A stretch of DNA of 64,000 nucleotides, taken from contig JALGQZ010000018.1 in assembly GCA_023105745.1 (NCBI GenBank), positions 11,359,338 through 11,423,337 of the forward strand. The letters run 5' to 3'. This document shows, one piece after another, positions 1 to 10,421 of the stretch. Source of the DNA: Austropuccinia psidii. Taxonomy: Eukaryota > Basidiomycota > Pucciniomycetes > Pucciniales > Sphaerophragmiaceae. The translations under genes and the position numbers were made by a program. Position 1 is the stretch's first letter. Every line of letters starts with the position of its first letter. The notes beneath the pieces were generated by a model. That model was not told the DNA's origin and searched no databases. It saw only the letters and a program-made list of their open reading frames with translations.

Positions 1-179
1 TCAGTAAGAGTGTCAAAGGTCCTGGCCAACCTTTGGGAACTGGTGGAAGCTCTGGAATCCTCCATTTGTGCCTCTCCTCTGGGCTGGCATTCTTGTCTCT
101 TTGATTTATGACTGGAATTTCCCAGTCCAGATCCATCTTATTGGATGGAGTAGTTACTTCCACTTCTAGTAGGAGTCAT
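1..179 (-). pseudogene. gag start of an older chromovirus copy, running off the window
   Basis: Read on the minus strand, an ATG at 179-177 begins a frame that matches, codon for codon, the start of the gag frame of the element at 1765-12436: both read Ser-Ile-Gln about 10 residues in, followed by an Asp-Gly-(Ser/Ala)-Gly block. The copy is broken, because an in-frame TAA follows the Ser-Ile-Gln block at about codon 14. The alternative frame that begins after the splice acceptor near 169 is open all the way to the window edge. It contains a Thr-Pro-Ser-Asn-(Lys/Gln)-Met-(Asp/Glu)-Leu-Asp motif shared with the young element. This is the 5' coding end of the older minus-strand element whose LTR begins at 13680. 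The remainder lies outside the window. Confidence 0.75.
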
Positions 180-227
180 TTCACGTCAATATAGAGCAAT
201 TAATACTAAGAAATGGATTGAATTCAC

Positions 228-329
228 CTGGTGGACCTTTAAAGGGTTCTTTGGTGATTAAACCCCTTGGTGCTGGGCTAGTTTGAATTTCAATATTAGA
301 CTCTGAAGAGCTTTCTCTGATGGATGACA
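228..329 (-). other. candidate spliced leader exon of the older chromovirus copy
   Basis: On the minus strand a pyrimidine-rich tract ending in CTCTAG precedes position 329, and a GTGAAT donor follows position 228. This gives a 102-base exon, a multiple of three. Its reading includes Gln-Thr-Ser-Pro-Ala-Pro and Ile-Thr-Lys, followed by Gly-Pro-Pro. The equivalent exon in the young element (4279-4428) reads Gln-Ser-Ser-Pro-Thr-Pro, Ile-Thr-Lys and Gly-Pro-Thr. Splicing to the acceptor near 169 keeps a reading frame open to the window edge. Conservation of residues, phase and both splice sites in two diverged copies argues for function. Splicing itself is inferred. Confidence 0.5.
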
Positions 330-873
330 CTAGAGAAAGAACAAATATCAGTTATTTTATCAAAAAATAAAAATAACATATAAAATAAACTTATTGGATA
401 AAATTGTTTTAATGTAATTTATGGAAAATTACGTCAAAAAATAAAGAGAAATGTCTAAGATTAAAGAAAAATTGTTTTTAGTAAAGATTTTTAATTTTTA
501 ATTTTTTATTTGATTTTATATTTTCTTTAAAGAAATAATAATTATGCAATTAATAAGCTATTAATCAAAATTTTATTATTATTCACTTTATACTAGAATA
601 ACTCAAAGAATAAATTTCAAGTATTTGATGTGAAGAAGCCACTGGTTAGACAAAAGAAATTTATTCCAAGTCACTCAATAGAATATTGTTTCAAACAATA
701 TTATTAAGAAAAATAACTTTAATAATATTATAAATATTATTTATAAGGGATAAGTCCCAAAAAAGGCAATATCAAAGTAAATACGGCAATTTTAAGTCAA
801 AAACCAGTAAAATAAGGTCAAGAATATGATTTATGTCCCAAAAATTGGTTAAAATTATGGCCAGGCCCCCAAA
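330..873 (-). other. leader and primer-binding region of the older chromovirus copy
   Basis: AT-rich leader lying between the LTR end at 874 and the leader exon. The block at 860-873, read on the minus strand directly after the LTR end CTTACA, is TTTGGGGGCCTGGCC. This almost matches TTTGGGGGCTTGGC at 3771-3784 of the young element, so the post-LTR block is conserved and is the probable primer binding site. No coding capacity is seen in 380-840. Confidence 0.6.
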
Positions 874-1764
874 TGTAAGGTTTGTCTATGAAACTCTTGA
901 TAATAGTAACAATATCAAGAGTACTATGACTGTCCTCAGTAAAAAAATATAATAATCACAAATTTAAATATAATTATTAAAAAAAATTATAAAAAAATAA
1001 ATTTGATTATTATTATATAAAAAAATAATAAAAAAATATAATAATTATAATAAAAAACTATAATTATTCTATTATTGTTTTAGTCACTGACAATTAGAAA
1101 AATAAGAATTGTAAAGCTCTTAATGAGACAATTACACGTGGAAAATATAAATATTTAACCACTTATGAATAATATATAGATATTTTTTATAAAAGAATTC
1201 AAACACACACTGTGCAGAAATAATTCTTACAGAAAAATGCTATCTAAAAAAACTAATAATAGATAAAAAAGATATAGAATTTTAGAGAAAACTTACTTAT
1301 AATATAAATTTAATACAACAAGTCAAATACAAAAGTTATTATATTAAATAATTATTATAAATTAAAAACATTCCAAAAATCAATATTTTGAATGATAAAA
1401 CAACTTTTTTGATAAAAAATATGATTAAAGAGTTTTTGAGAGGAATTTGTGGATTTAAAAGATATTTTAAAGACAATAATTTTATAAAAGAAAAGATATT
1501 ATAGGTGATTACAACAATAATCTAATTTCTATGATTTCAATTCTTTAATTTAAGATTTGAAAAGAATAAAATGCTTAAGAAATACTTTAATAATAAGATT
1601 TCATATATAATAAACCTTTACCTTTTTAAATGTCTAATATGATTGGATTGATAAGTGATGAAAAGACTCTTTTTATGTCCAAAGAGCAGCTCTCATAATT
1701 AATAATGGATGTAGAGGGCCTGCTCAGGTCAAAACAGAAAAACCATGCTTAAAGATAAGGTTCT
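874..1764 (-). repeat. 3' part of an older LTR, split by the young element
   Basis: On the minus strand this is the promoter-distal part of an LTR ending in CTTACA at 874. The complement of 1081-1250 matches 34760-34910 of the solo LTR (shared ACACTGTGCAGA / TCTGCACAGTGT, AATGAGACAATTA and GTCAGTGAC blocks). The complement of 1600-1764 matches 34290-34380, including the stretch ending in a GTAAAG splice donor (GT at 1621-1620, minus). The LTR is interrupted at 1764 by the young element and resumes at 12437. Total reconstructed length is about 2.1 kb, close to the other family members. Confidence 0.85.
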
Positions 1765-3036
1765 TGTGAGCCTTTGAGATATGACCACATACCCAATAAG
1801 GTCACAAAAAGACTCAGAACAATTATACCCTTAATATAATTATATTAAAATTACTTAGAATAATTATACATTAAGAATAATTACTTAAATATACAAAAAA
1901 CACCATAAATTGGTACAAAAATTGGTTTAACTTAAAAACCAATGAATCAACATGTAAAATAAATTATACCATTGGATTCCCCATGGAAAAATACACATAT
2001 ACTATTTTTATGGCATATCTGTAAAGTCAATATTTGAGGAATTATAAGGTATAATACCTTATAAAAATCATAAAAACCTTATTTATCTCAAGACCTAATG
2101 AAGCAACATGTGAAATAAATTGTACCAGTGAATTCCCCATGAAAATCCACACATAAAACAATTAATAAGCTAGTTTCCAATGCTAATACTTAAGGAATTA
2201 TCCTGAATATATGCACTTTTTTGGTCAACGCATATATTCAAGGATCATAGCTAATATCGTCTAAACTATAAATGATAGAATGATGAACCAAAAATAAAGT
2301 TACCACGTAATTACTGTAAGAACACAGATATGAACTTTATTTTACAAATTATAAACAAGGTTAAAACCTATGATGAATTATTGATAAAAATCAACAGAGC
2401 TGTTGACCACCTTGTTGTGACAGTGTTCCAAACTTAAAACAAAAAGTATACAGTTGGATTCTACTAGTTTATTTGTGAAGAATGATGCAATTTTTATTAT
2501 TAAATTCAGGGTATAACCCCCTGAAATCAAGGTTTGAATTTTAAAATATTGAATTTTGACAGAAAAGATGAGTTACCAGAAAAATCATCAAAAATAGAGT
2601 TTTGATGATGTAATGAAAAGCTCTTGGCAGCATAATAAGGTTATGCCAGGCTATCAGAATTCACTCTCTGAATTGCTGTAGCGTGTAAATCTTAAAAGTT
2701 ATTGAGGACCAAAGTTTGAGCTTAATTTGAGCAGTTATGATCACATACTGTAACCTTAATTTAAGTTTAACAGTCTTAAGAGTGATAAAATTGGTTAATA
2801 CTATTAGTTTATGAATAAAACTAATAAAATACACAAAATTTGGGGTTCTGCCAAGCCTCTGATGTCATCAAACTTAGAGTTATAGTGATAACTCTAAATA
2901 ATGGTGTAATAATGATGAAATATGGTTTGATCATGATGTAATCACCCTCAAACCTTAAAATATTGATCAATTCCAGTGGATATGATCAGTACACGTCTAC
3001 TAGAAGTCTGTTGGACTCTAGGAGGGAGGTATTTAC

Positions 3037-3045
3037 TATAAATAG
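3037..3045 (+). promoter_or_regulatory. TATA box of the LTR promoter
   Basis: TATAAATAG, repeated at the equivalent place in the 3' LTR (about 11690). The solo LTR at 32982-35147 has CTATATATACA at the matching location near 34260. A transcription start would be expected about 25-35 bases downstream; this is inference. Confidence 0.6.
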
Positions 3046-3106
3046 AGCTCTTTTTACTCCATTTACCCCTCAGACGCATCAAAAACATTAAATCAATTAA
3101 ATAAAA

Positions 3107-3112
3107 GGTAAT
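3107..3112 (+). promoter_or_regulatory. candidate 5' splice donor in the LTR leader
   Basis: AAAAG|GTAAT about 65 bases after the TATA box. The equivalents are CAG|GTAAAG at about 34375 in the solo LTR, AAG|GTAAAG on the minus strand at 1621 in the older LTR, and CAA|GTAAGT at 47241 in another solo LTR. Conservation of a consensus donor across diverged LTRs suggests that the first intron begins inside the LTR and ends at the acceptor at 4278. Confidence 0.45.
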
Positions 3113-3770
3113 TTCTTTATTCTTTATATATAAAACTCTTATATTAATAAAGACCAAAGATAATCTTAATATTAATCACTATTTTTACGTGATTAAATCA
3201 ATTATTTAATTGTTTTTGTCATAAATCTCTCTATAAACTCATTTCCACGTAAAATCAAGAAATTTAGTAATTCTCTTTATTTTTTATTGTAAATACAATT
3301 TGAAAAAGTTGTATTATATTCTTTTGGCGTAAAATATCTCAAAATTATTATTTTAAGTGTTAAAAGTAGGTTATTTCATCTTATTATAATAATTTCTCTC
3401 TTATTATTACTCTTAATAATTCTTAATTAATATATAACTTTAATATTAGTAATATTATTGTTATTCATTGTTTTTTATTTATAAAAAACAGTTTTTTACG
3501 CCTTTATTATTTGTTGGTAACAATAATAAAGAGCTTTATAATATATTAATTATTTTATACTAATATATTATTTATAATATTATAATTTCATATAATATTA
3601 ATTATATTATTATATTTATTTAATAATATAATATTTTTACGCCATAATAATAATATTTCTTTATTATTATTATTATTTTAATCTTATTTATTTCAATTAT
3701 AAGGACATTCAGAGTACAATAAGTAATAAATTAGTAATTTTTACTTATTGTTTCATAGTCAAACCTTACA

Positions 3771-3788
3771 TTTGGGGGCTTGGCTGTG
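3771..3788 (+). promoter_or_regulatory. primer binding site candidate
   Basis: The sequence straight after the LTR reads TTTGGGGGCTTGGCTGTG. The first 14 bases are conserved after the LTR of the older copy (873-860, minus). A TGG lies two bases from the LTR, as expected for priming by a tRNA CCA end, but I cannot name the tRNA. Self-priming cannot be excluded. Confidence 0.45.
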
Positions 3789-4278
3789 ATATTTACTTAA
3801 AAGACCTTTAAAAAGATTCTATTTGGGCTTATCCAATAATAAATTATATTTATAATCATAAAATTATATAATAATCTTATATTCTATTGATTTTAAAAGC
3901 TATTGAGGCATTTGGAAAGCAATTGTACTGTCTTACATGTGGTTTTTCACATCCTTAGACTTGCAAGAACTTTCTTTGAGTGACTCTAGTGATTAAAAGA
4001 GATATTTTATAAATTAAAAATAATTTTTATTATAATTTAATTTTATAAGAATCATATTCATTTTTTATTTTATTCTTTAAAAATAAAAAAAATATATATA
4101 TAAAATATTAAAAAATATTAAAAACCAATAAAAAAGTTATTTTTATTCATTTTTATTCATTTCTTTATTTATTTCAATTTTTCAAAGATATAAAAGCAAT
4201 TTCTACGTGGAAAATTGCCATATCTTGCCAAAAATAACACTTATTATAAAAAGACTTATATTTATTTGTCTTTTTTAG
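3789..4278 (+). other. AT-rich leader, probable intron
   Basis: No coding capacity. It ends in a pyrimidine-rich tract and TTTTTTAG at 4271-4278, a good 3' splice acceptor also present in the older copy (TTTCTCTAG, minus strand, ending at 330). It probably forms the 3' part of an intron starting at the donor in the LTR. Confidence 0.4.
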
Positions 4279-4428
4279 TGTTTGAAGATAACCCAACAGA
4301 AGACAACCAAGCTACTGTTGAGAGATTGGTGGAAGAAACTTGTCAAAGTTCTCCAACACCAGTTATCACCAAAAGAAAGAAAGCTAAGAAATTAGCCTTT
4401 CCAGGGCCCACCATTCAAGACTCTGAAG
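4279..4428 (+). other. candidate spliced leader exon of the young chromovirus
   Basis: A 150-base exon (multiple of three) between the acceptor TTTTTTAG and the donor GTGAGC. It reads as an acidic then Lys-rich peptide with Gln-Ser-Ser-Pro-Thr-Pro, Ile-Thr-Lys and Phe-Pro-Gly-Pro. The older copy carries a homologous 102-base exon at 329-228 in the same phase. Splicing from 4428 to the acceptor CAG at 4513-4515 joins it in phase to a frame different from gag (Glu-Glu-Val-Pro-Asn-Thr-Pro-Ser-Asn...), open to a TGA at 4668-4670 and open again at 4752-5198. No ATG is visible in the exon, so the initiator would be upstream or at the conserved Met in exon 3. Confidence 0.5.
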
Positions 4429-4504
4429 GTGAGCACCTCTTTTTAAATTGCCATAAAAGAATTTTTATTCTAAAATACTTTTATTCTTTCTTATTCTTTA
4501 AATT

Positions 4505-7500
4505 ATGACTACCAGAAGAGGTTCCCAATACTCCATCCAATCAGATGGAGCTGGACTCAGAAGTAGAATTGATCCCTCAAAAGGGAAAAGAAAGGGCAAT
4601 ATCCCCAGTGGAACAGAATCCACACAAGGAAGTGCCTTATCCCAAAGGCAAGTCCCAGAAATGCCAATGATATCTGAGCCTGAATTGGAACTAAGTATGA
4701 GTAACTCAAATAGGTACAAATCACATTCAGAGGGCTCAAATAGACAGCTACATGAGCCAGTACAAGCAGTATTACACAGTATACAAGGACAAAGACTGGG
4801 AAATGCTGCCTCAAATACACCAAGGAGTGATGAACTCCTGGCACATCCTGAAAAAGTTCCTCAAAGAGGAGGAGATAGTGAAATACTCCAATGGCTGGAA
4901 TCCACTGTCATCCAAACCTCAAATCAAAAAAATCAAGGATTATCATGCCAAAAAGAGGGAGGAAACCAAGGAAGAAGCCCCGGTAGCCTCTACCAGCAAG
5001 CCTCAAGCCAACTCACTTCCCCAAGAAGGGAAGAAGAACAAGAAAAAGCATTGGAGGAAACCATATTCCCCAAGCTACAGAATCCCAAGAATCCAAAAGG
5101 ATGCCATGGACAATGTTTTCAACATGGCCAGAACCTTGATGGAATTCAAGGACAAGGAAGAGCAAAGAATGAGACAACCTCATTTCCCAAAGAAATAACC
5201 TTGTCCAAAGATGTTGTAAATACTTTAACAGAAATTAAAAATAGTATATTACCTCTAAAAGAAATTAAAGATAGTTTATTATCACTACAAGAAATAAATA
5301 ACAATTTATCTTCTTTAACAAAAATTGTTGTGCAAAACAAGAAAGAAATTGACAACATTAAGTTTATTGTTGAAAATAATAAACCAAAGAATTTAATTGA
5401 CAATACTCAAAAATTAATACAAGGACAACAAGAATTGTATAAATACATAAAAGATATCAAAGACAAGACTTTGACAATCAATTATGATGTGAGTATTGAC
5501 AATCTTACAGAAAAATTAAATAAATTAAGTATTTCTGTAGAAATATTTGAAGAAAAGACTTCATCACACCAAAAATTACTTTTGGACCATGTGGAAAAAA
5601 GTGATGAAGCAAGAATGCATCTGAAAGATGATATTCAAAGTGAAATAAGGCTTATTACAGAAAAAATGGATAAAATTAATGAGGCTAATTTAAATATGCC
5701 AAAGTTATCAACACCATTTTCTCATATAAGAAGCCCTGTTAAAACAAAAGAGGAATTGTCAAATCCTTTCATAACAGACTTGAGTCACCAAGATAATAAC
5801 CAAGTCTTAGTGAAGGAAGCACCTCAATTGAAGGAATGGCCAACATTCACAGGAGAAGGTGAATATGACCACATGTCATTCATTAAAACAATTGACATGT
5901 TACAAGAAGACTATGCCATACCAGATGAATTAATCACTGCAAGATTACATTCATTGTTTGAGAAATCTGCAAAAAGATGGTATTATGGCATAAGACAAAC
6001 AAATGGTAAAAATACCTGGTCTTGGTGGAAACAAGAAATAATCACCAAGTGGGCAAATGATGCCTGGAGGTATAAGATAGAAAATGCATTTGAAAACTCT
6101 TTCTTTGACCCAGAGAAAGATAAACCTTTAACTTGGTTCTTAAAACAAGTTGAAAGGCTTAATGCACTGTACCCAGAAATGTCACAGAAGATGGTGCATA
6201 TGAAAATACTTAAAAAATGTGGAGGGGAACTAGAACATGCCCTAAGAAGCAGGTGTATAGAACCATGCTCCACAGAAGAGTATATAAATGCACTAGAAGA
6301 TATAGTGAAAAGAACAAAAATTGGCAGGACTTGGAAAAAATTGGACATTAAAAGCCCAAATAAACCATTTATCAAAAAAGATAAGTCAAAAGAATCCTCT
6401 AAGCCCAATACATCCAGAAATAATGAGCAAAGAAAATGCCATAAATGTGGAGGTATTGGACACTTAGCCAATAATTGCCTTAAAAAAGCAAAGATTAATG
6501 AAATTGTGGAAACAGAAAGCCACAATGACAAAGAGGAGGAATCTGACTCTGAAAAAGAGACAGAAGAGTCAGAAAGCTCTGAAAGTGATGAAATCAATAT
6601 AATTAATGCACAAATTAATAATATTGATATAATTTATGAAGTAATGGATGTTAATTCAAACTTGCCACAAGTTGGAACATCTGACACAAATCTAACAAAC
6701 ATACAAGATGCCAAAATGTATAGAGCCAAACCTGCAAGAGGAATGGGATATACAGCTGGAAAATCAAGTATAAGTATTGTTATGGTTGATAACCAAGAAG
6801 GAAAAGTTAACTTGGATACAGGAGCATATTTCACTTGTGTTGGTAAAAGTTATTTAAAAACCATTGTCCCAGACTGGCAAGAAAAACTTATGCCAATACA
6901 AGGTGTCAAATTTAGTAGTGCAAGTGAGAGCATGAAGCCCCTTGGAACAATTGATTTAACACTAATTTTTCCTCATCCCTCACAATGTGTCAGAATTAAA
7001 GTAGAGTTTGTAGTAATGGACAACTGTACTAGTAATCATTTCATACTTGGGAATGACTACTTATCAATCTATGGTATAGATATCTCCAACCAAAAGGATA
7101 GTTTCTTTACCATAGGAGATAACAAAAGACAAAAGTTTGGATTCTTAAATAACAAAAAACAAATCACAGTTATTAAGAATGAAGAAAAAATTCCAGAAAA
7201 GGAACTTTTTATATCTGAACAGCTCAAAGAGGCAGAATTCAATCAAGAATTAACAGAAAAAATGAAAGAAAAATTGATTGACCTCTTATTTAAGTATAAA
7301 AATGCCTTTGCAACTGACAAAGAGCCACTAGGTGCCATAATTGGACATGAAGTGGATATAATTCTTAATGTAGAAAACCCTTACCCACCTTTATTAAGAA
7401 GACCTGGTTATCCAGCCAGTCCAAGAGCTAGAGAAGCCTTAGAGGTGCACATTAAAGAATTAATGGACCTTGGAGTATTAAGAAAGGTTGGACATAATGA

Positions 7501-7510
7501 ACAAGTATAA
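4505..7510 (+). pseudogene. Gag, aspartic protease and start of reverse transcriptase, ended by a premature TAA
   Basis: First part of the chromovirus polyprotein, 1001 codons from the ATG at 4505. In order: a Gln/Ser-rich N-terminus (1-230) that overlaps another frame; a Lys/Ile-rich coiled-coil-like region (about 230-390); a capsid-type Gag domain (about 440-610, with several Trp residues); a CCHC zinc knuckle at C645-C658 (spacing CX2CX4HX4C); an acidic Ser/Glu linker; a retropepsin with catalytic Asp771-Thr-Gly-Ala and a second motif Ile-Leu-Gly at 847-849; then the first ~65 residues of RT. Gag would assemble particles and the protease would process them. The TAA at 7508-7510 falls within the RT fingers region rather than at a gag/pol junction, so it is damage and not a regulated stop. 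The same frame continues directly at 7511. The start is the first ATG in frame; splice-linked alternatives are discussed elsewhere. Confidence 0.9.
4752..5198 (+). CDS. overlapping second reading frame inside the 5' gag region
   Basis: A 148-codon frame in the +1 register relative to gag, reading Tyr/Trp/Lys-rich sequence (Lys-Asp-Trp-Glu, Asn-Ser-Trp-His, Asn-Gly-Trp-Asn, His-Trp-Arg-Lys) and ending Arg-Gln-Pro-His-Phe-Pro-Lys-Lys. Its composition is that of an ordinary protein. The gag frame across the same bases is Gln/Ser/Asn-rich and almost free of aromatic residues, as expected when one of two overlapping frames carries the constraint. It is in the same register as the spliced leader exon (4279-4428 joined at 4516). 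The stops at 4668-4700 separate the two parts, so a second splice or inactivating mutations would be needed. I do not recognise the domain. Confidence 0.45.
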   Translation: MSQYKQYYTVYKDKDWEMLPQIHQGVMNSWHILKKFLKEEEIVKYSNGWNPLSSKPQIKKIKDYHAKKREETKEEAPVASTSKPQANSLPQEGKKNKKKHWRKPYSPSYRIPRIQKDAMDNVFNMARTLMEFKDKEEQRMRQPHFPKK

Positions 7511-9280
7511 GTTACTACACCTGTCATTATAACTTGGCATAATGGAAAATCAAGGATGGTAGGAGACTTCAGAGCCCTGAATACCTATACCATTCCAAAC
7601 AGATATCCAATACCCAGAATCCATGAGACATTAACCCAATTGTCACAAGCTAAGTTCATCACAGCTATGGATGCTCTTAAGGGTTTTCATCAAAATGTCT
7701 TAACAGACAATGCCAAGAAATTACTAAGAATAATAGTCCATTGTGGAATTTTTGAATACTTAAGAATGCCATTTGGAATAAAAAATGCACCTTCCCATTA
7801 TCAAAGAATGATGAATACCATATTCCCTGAAGAATTATCAGAAGGATGGTTGATTATCTATATTGATGATATCATAGTTTGCTCAGAAACTTGGGAAAAT
7901 CACCTTACAAGACTAGAAAGGGTACTACAGAAAATAGTCCAAGTAAATATGAAAATTTCCTTGAAAAAATGTCATTTTGCATACAGTGAATTAAAGGCAC
8001 TAGGACATGTAGTATCTGGCCTTAGTCTAGGCATAGACAAAAATAAAGTAGCAGCAGTACTACTTAAACCAATGCCTCAAACCAAAAAAGAAATGCAATC
8101 ATTTCTAGGATTTGCTGGTTACTATAGACAGCATATAAAGGACTTTGCAAAGATTGCTAAATCCTTGTATAAGCTATGTGACCAACAGACAGTCTATGAG
8201 ATGACAGAAGAAAGAGTCAAGGCATATGAAGAATTGAAAAATTCCTTAACAAATGCCCCATTTCTTCTGATGCCAGATTGGAAACTACCCTTCAAGCTGT
8301 ACATTGATGCTTGTGGAGAAGGACTAGGTGCTGCACTTCACCAAACACAAATTATCAATGATAAACCAGTGGAAGGACCAATTTGTTTCATTTCAAGGCA
8401 GATAAAGCCAACAGAAGCAAGGTATGGAGCAAGCCAAATGGAATGCTTATGCCTAGTGTGGGCTTTGGAAAAACTGCATTATTATTTGGATGGCACAGTA
8501 TTTGATGTAATCACAGACTGTAATGCTGTGAAATCACTATTAAATATGAAGACTCCAAATAGACATATGCTGAGATGGCAAATTGCCATCCAAGAATATA
8601 GAGGAAATATGACTATTGTTCATAAATCTGGAAATATTCATAAAAATGCAGATGGTCTTAGCAGATGGGCTCTAGCAAATACCCCTGACAATCCAGCATG
8701 GGTAACACAAGAAGAGCATCATATAGAAGGAATATGTGTTACAGACATTGGCACAGAATTCTTTAACCAAGTTAAAGAAAGCTATAAGACAGACAAAAAT
8801 TGCCATATCTTAAGCCAACTTCTAATGAAAGACTGCAAAGATCCATCACTTTCATCAAAACTAGATGAATTATGGAAAAAGGCATATGATGAAGGAAGAT
8901 TTCACCTCCTTGATGGAATCCTTTACCATAGAACAAAACACACATGTGTTATGGCCTTAACAGATAGAACACTAATAAACACTATTTTACATGAGTGTCA
9001 TGATAGTGTTGCATCTGGACATCTCTCAGAAGATAGGACACTAGAGAGGGTGATAACCTGCTCTTGGTGGCCAAATTGGAAGAAAGATGTTGCAGAGTAC
9101 TGCCAAACCTGTGACAGATGTCAAAAAGCCAACAGAGCCAAAGGAAAGAAATTTGGAATGATGATCCAAATCCAAGAACCAAAATCCCCATGGGAAATAG
9201 TTCATATGGATTGGGTAACAGCCTTACCTCCAGGAGGAGACAGGAGTTATAATGCATGCCTAGTGTTAGTTGACAGGTAA
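7511..9280 (+). pseudogene. reverse transcriptase, RNase H and N-terminal integrase segment, ended by a second TAA
   Basis: Direct in-frame continuation of the polyprotein after the stop at 7508-7510. It carries the RT palm with the catalytic Tyr-Ile-Asp-Asp at 7859-7870, preceded by the conserved Leu-Arg-Met-Pro-Phe-Gly. Next comes Ty3-type RNase H with acidic residues at 8306-8308 (Asp), 8441-8443 (Glu) and 8516-8518 (Asp), ending in Asn-Ala-Asp-Gly-Leu-Ser-Arg. Then comes the integrase HHCC zinc domain, with His near 8990-9000 and Cys at 9110-9112 and 9119-9121, and the first catalytic Asp at 9209-9211. Reverse transcription and cDNA integration are the family functions. The TAA at 9278-9280 splits the integrase core between its first and second catalytic residues. 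There are no frameshifts in the segment. The first internal ATG is at 7556, so independent translation is unlikely. Confidence 0.93.
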
Positions 9281-10303
9281 AGTAAAACTCCCATGTTCTT
9301 ACAGTGTCATAAAGATGACACAGCTATGGATACAGCCATAATGATATGGAATAAAGTCATTAGCCACACAGGCTTATTCCAAAATATTATAAGTGACAGA
9401 GACCCAAAGTTCACTTCAGCATTATGGACAAATCTCCATAACTTGTTTGGGACAAAGTTATCATTCTCAACAGCTTATCATCCTCAAACTGATGGTCTAG
9501 CAGAAAGAATGATACAGACCCTAGAGGATATGATCAGAAGATTCTGTGCTTATGGGCTAGAATTCAAAGATTCTGATGGTTTTACCCATGATTGGTGTAC
9601 ACTAATACCAGCACTTGAACTGGCATATAAGACATCAATCCATTCTTCTACTGGCAAAACACCAGCAATGCTAGAGAAAGGTTGGAATCCAAGACTTCCT
9701 TATGATACCCTCAAAAAGGACTTAGTGGATATACATCCAACAGCAAGCAGTTTCAAGATAATGCTTGACAAAGCAAGACACCATGCAAACAGATGCATGC
9801 AAGATTCTTTTAAATATGCAAAAGAAAGATGGGATAAAAGTCATAAACCACCTGACTTCAAAATAGGGGACTTGGTTTTAGTATCAACCCTTAATTTCAA
9901 TAACATAAAAGGCCCAAAGAAATTGAAAGATTCCTTTGCAGGACCATTTATGATAAAAGCACTTCATGGACCCAATGCTGTGCAATTAGAACTCACAGGT
10001 GAACTAATGAACAAACACCCAAATTTCCCTGTAAGTCTAATAAAGCCTTACAGTTCAAGTGACAAAGAGTTACTTCCACTAAGAAATAAACCCCCACTTG
10101 AAATTCCCCCCTTGGAAGAAGGAGAAGAAAATAAAATAGTAAAAGTCCTTAAAGAAAGAAGGACAAGAAACAAAAAAGAAAGGGAATACCTTGTAAGGTA
10201 TAGAAATTCAACTCAAGAAGATGAATGGCTACTTGAGAAAGATATAACAAATGCTGATAAACTACTAAGAAGGTTCAGACATGAAAGAAAGCCTGAAAAA
10301 TAG
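9281..10303 (+). pseudogene. integrase core end and chromodomain
   Basis: Same frame after the second stop, ending at a TAG codon at 10301-10303. It holds the second and third integrase catalytic residues, Asp at 9395-9397 and Glu at 9503-9505 (in the His-Pro-Gln-Thr-Asp-Gly context). A GPF/Y-type module with Gly-Pro-Phe and Phe-Pro-Val-Ser-Leu-Ile-Lys-Pro-Tyr follows at about 9910-10060, and a C-terminal chromodomain-like stretch at about 10130-10290 (Tyr-Leu-Val-Arg-Tyr, then Glu-Trp-Leu). The chromodomain places the element among the chromoviruses, in which it directs integration towards modified chromatin. The whole frame 4505-10303 is about 1930 codons and is damaged only by the two TAA codons. 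Confidence 0.92.
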
Positions 10304-10407
10304 AAAAGTTAAGCATTATTGAGCTTCAAGACTAACAAAGTCTAATGAAGAGGTAGGACAGTGGATGATACCCTAATCACACATATCAGATTGTGGTACA
10401 ATCTTTT

Positions 10408-10421
10408 TTGGTGGTAGGGAA
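10408..10421 (+). promoter_or_regulatory. polypurine tract
   Basis: TTGGTGGTAGGGAA lies immediately before the 3' LTR start TGTGAG. A purine-rich run is expected here to prime plus-strand DNA synthesis. The tract is short and interrupted by T. Between it and the stop codon (10304-10407) I see only a short non-coding stretch. Confidence 0.55.

Larger units (their letters stand above)
1765..3770 (+). repeat. 5' LTR of the young chromovirus
   Basis: Runs from TGTGAGCCTTTGAGATAT to CTTACA. It matches 10422-12436 almost base for base over about 2 kb. A TATA box lies at 3037-3045 and a splice-donor-like GGTAAT at 3107-3112, so U3, R and U5 can be placed approximately: promoter near 3040, with about 700 bases of AT-rich R/U5 after it. 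The perfect target duplication next to it fixes the left end. Confidence 0.95.

Noticed and set aside
5983..6597. 204-codon minus-strand frame in gag
   Set aside because: Shadow of the gag frame; Ser/Leu/Phe-rich antisense translation with no domain.
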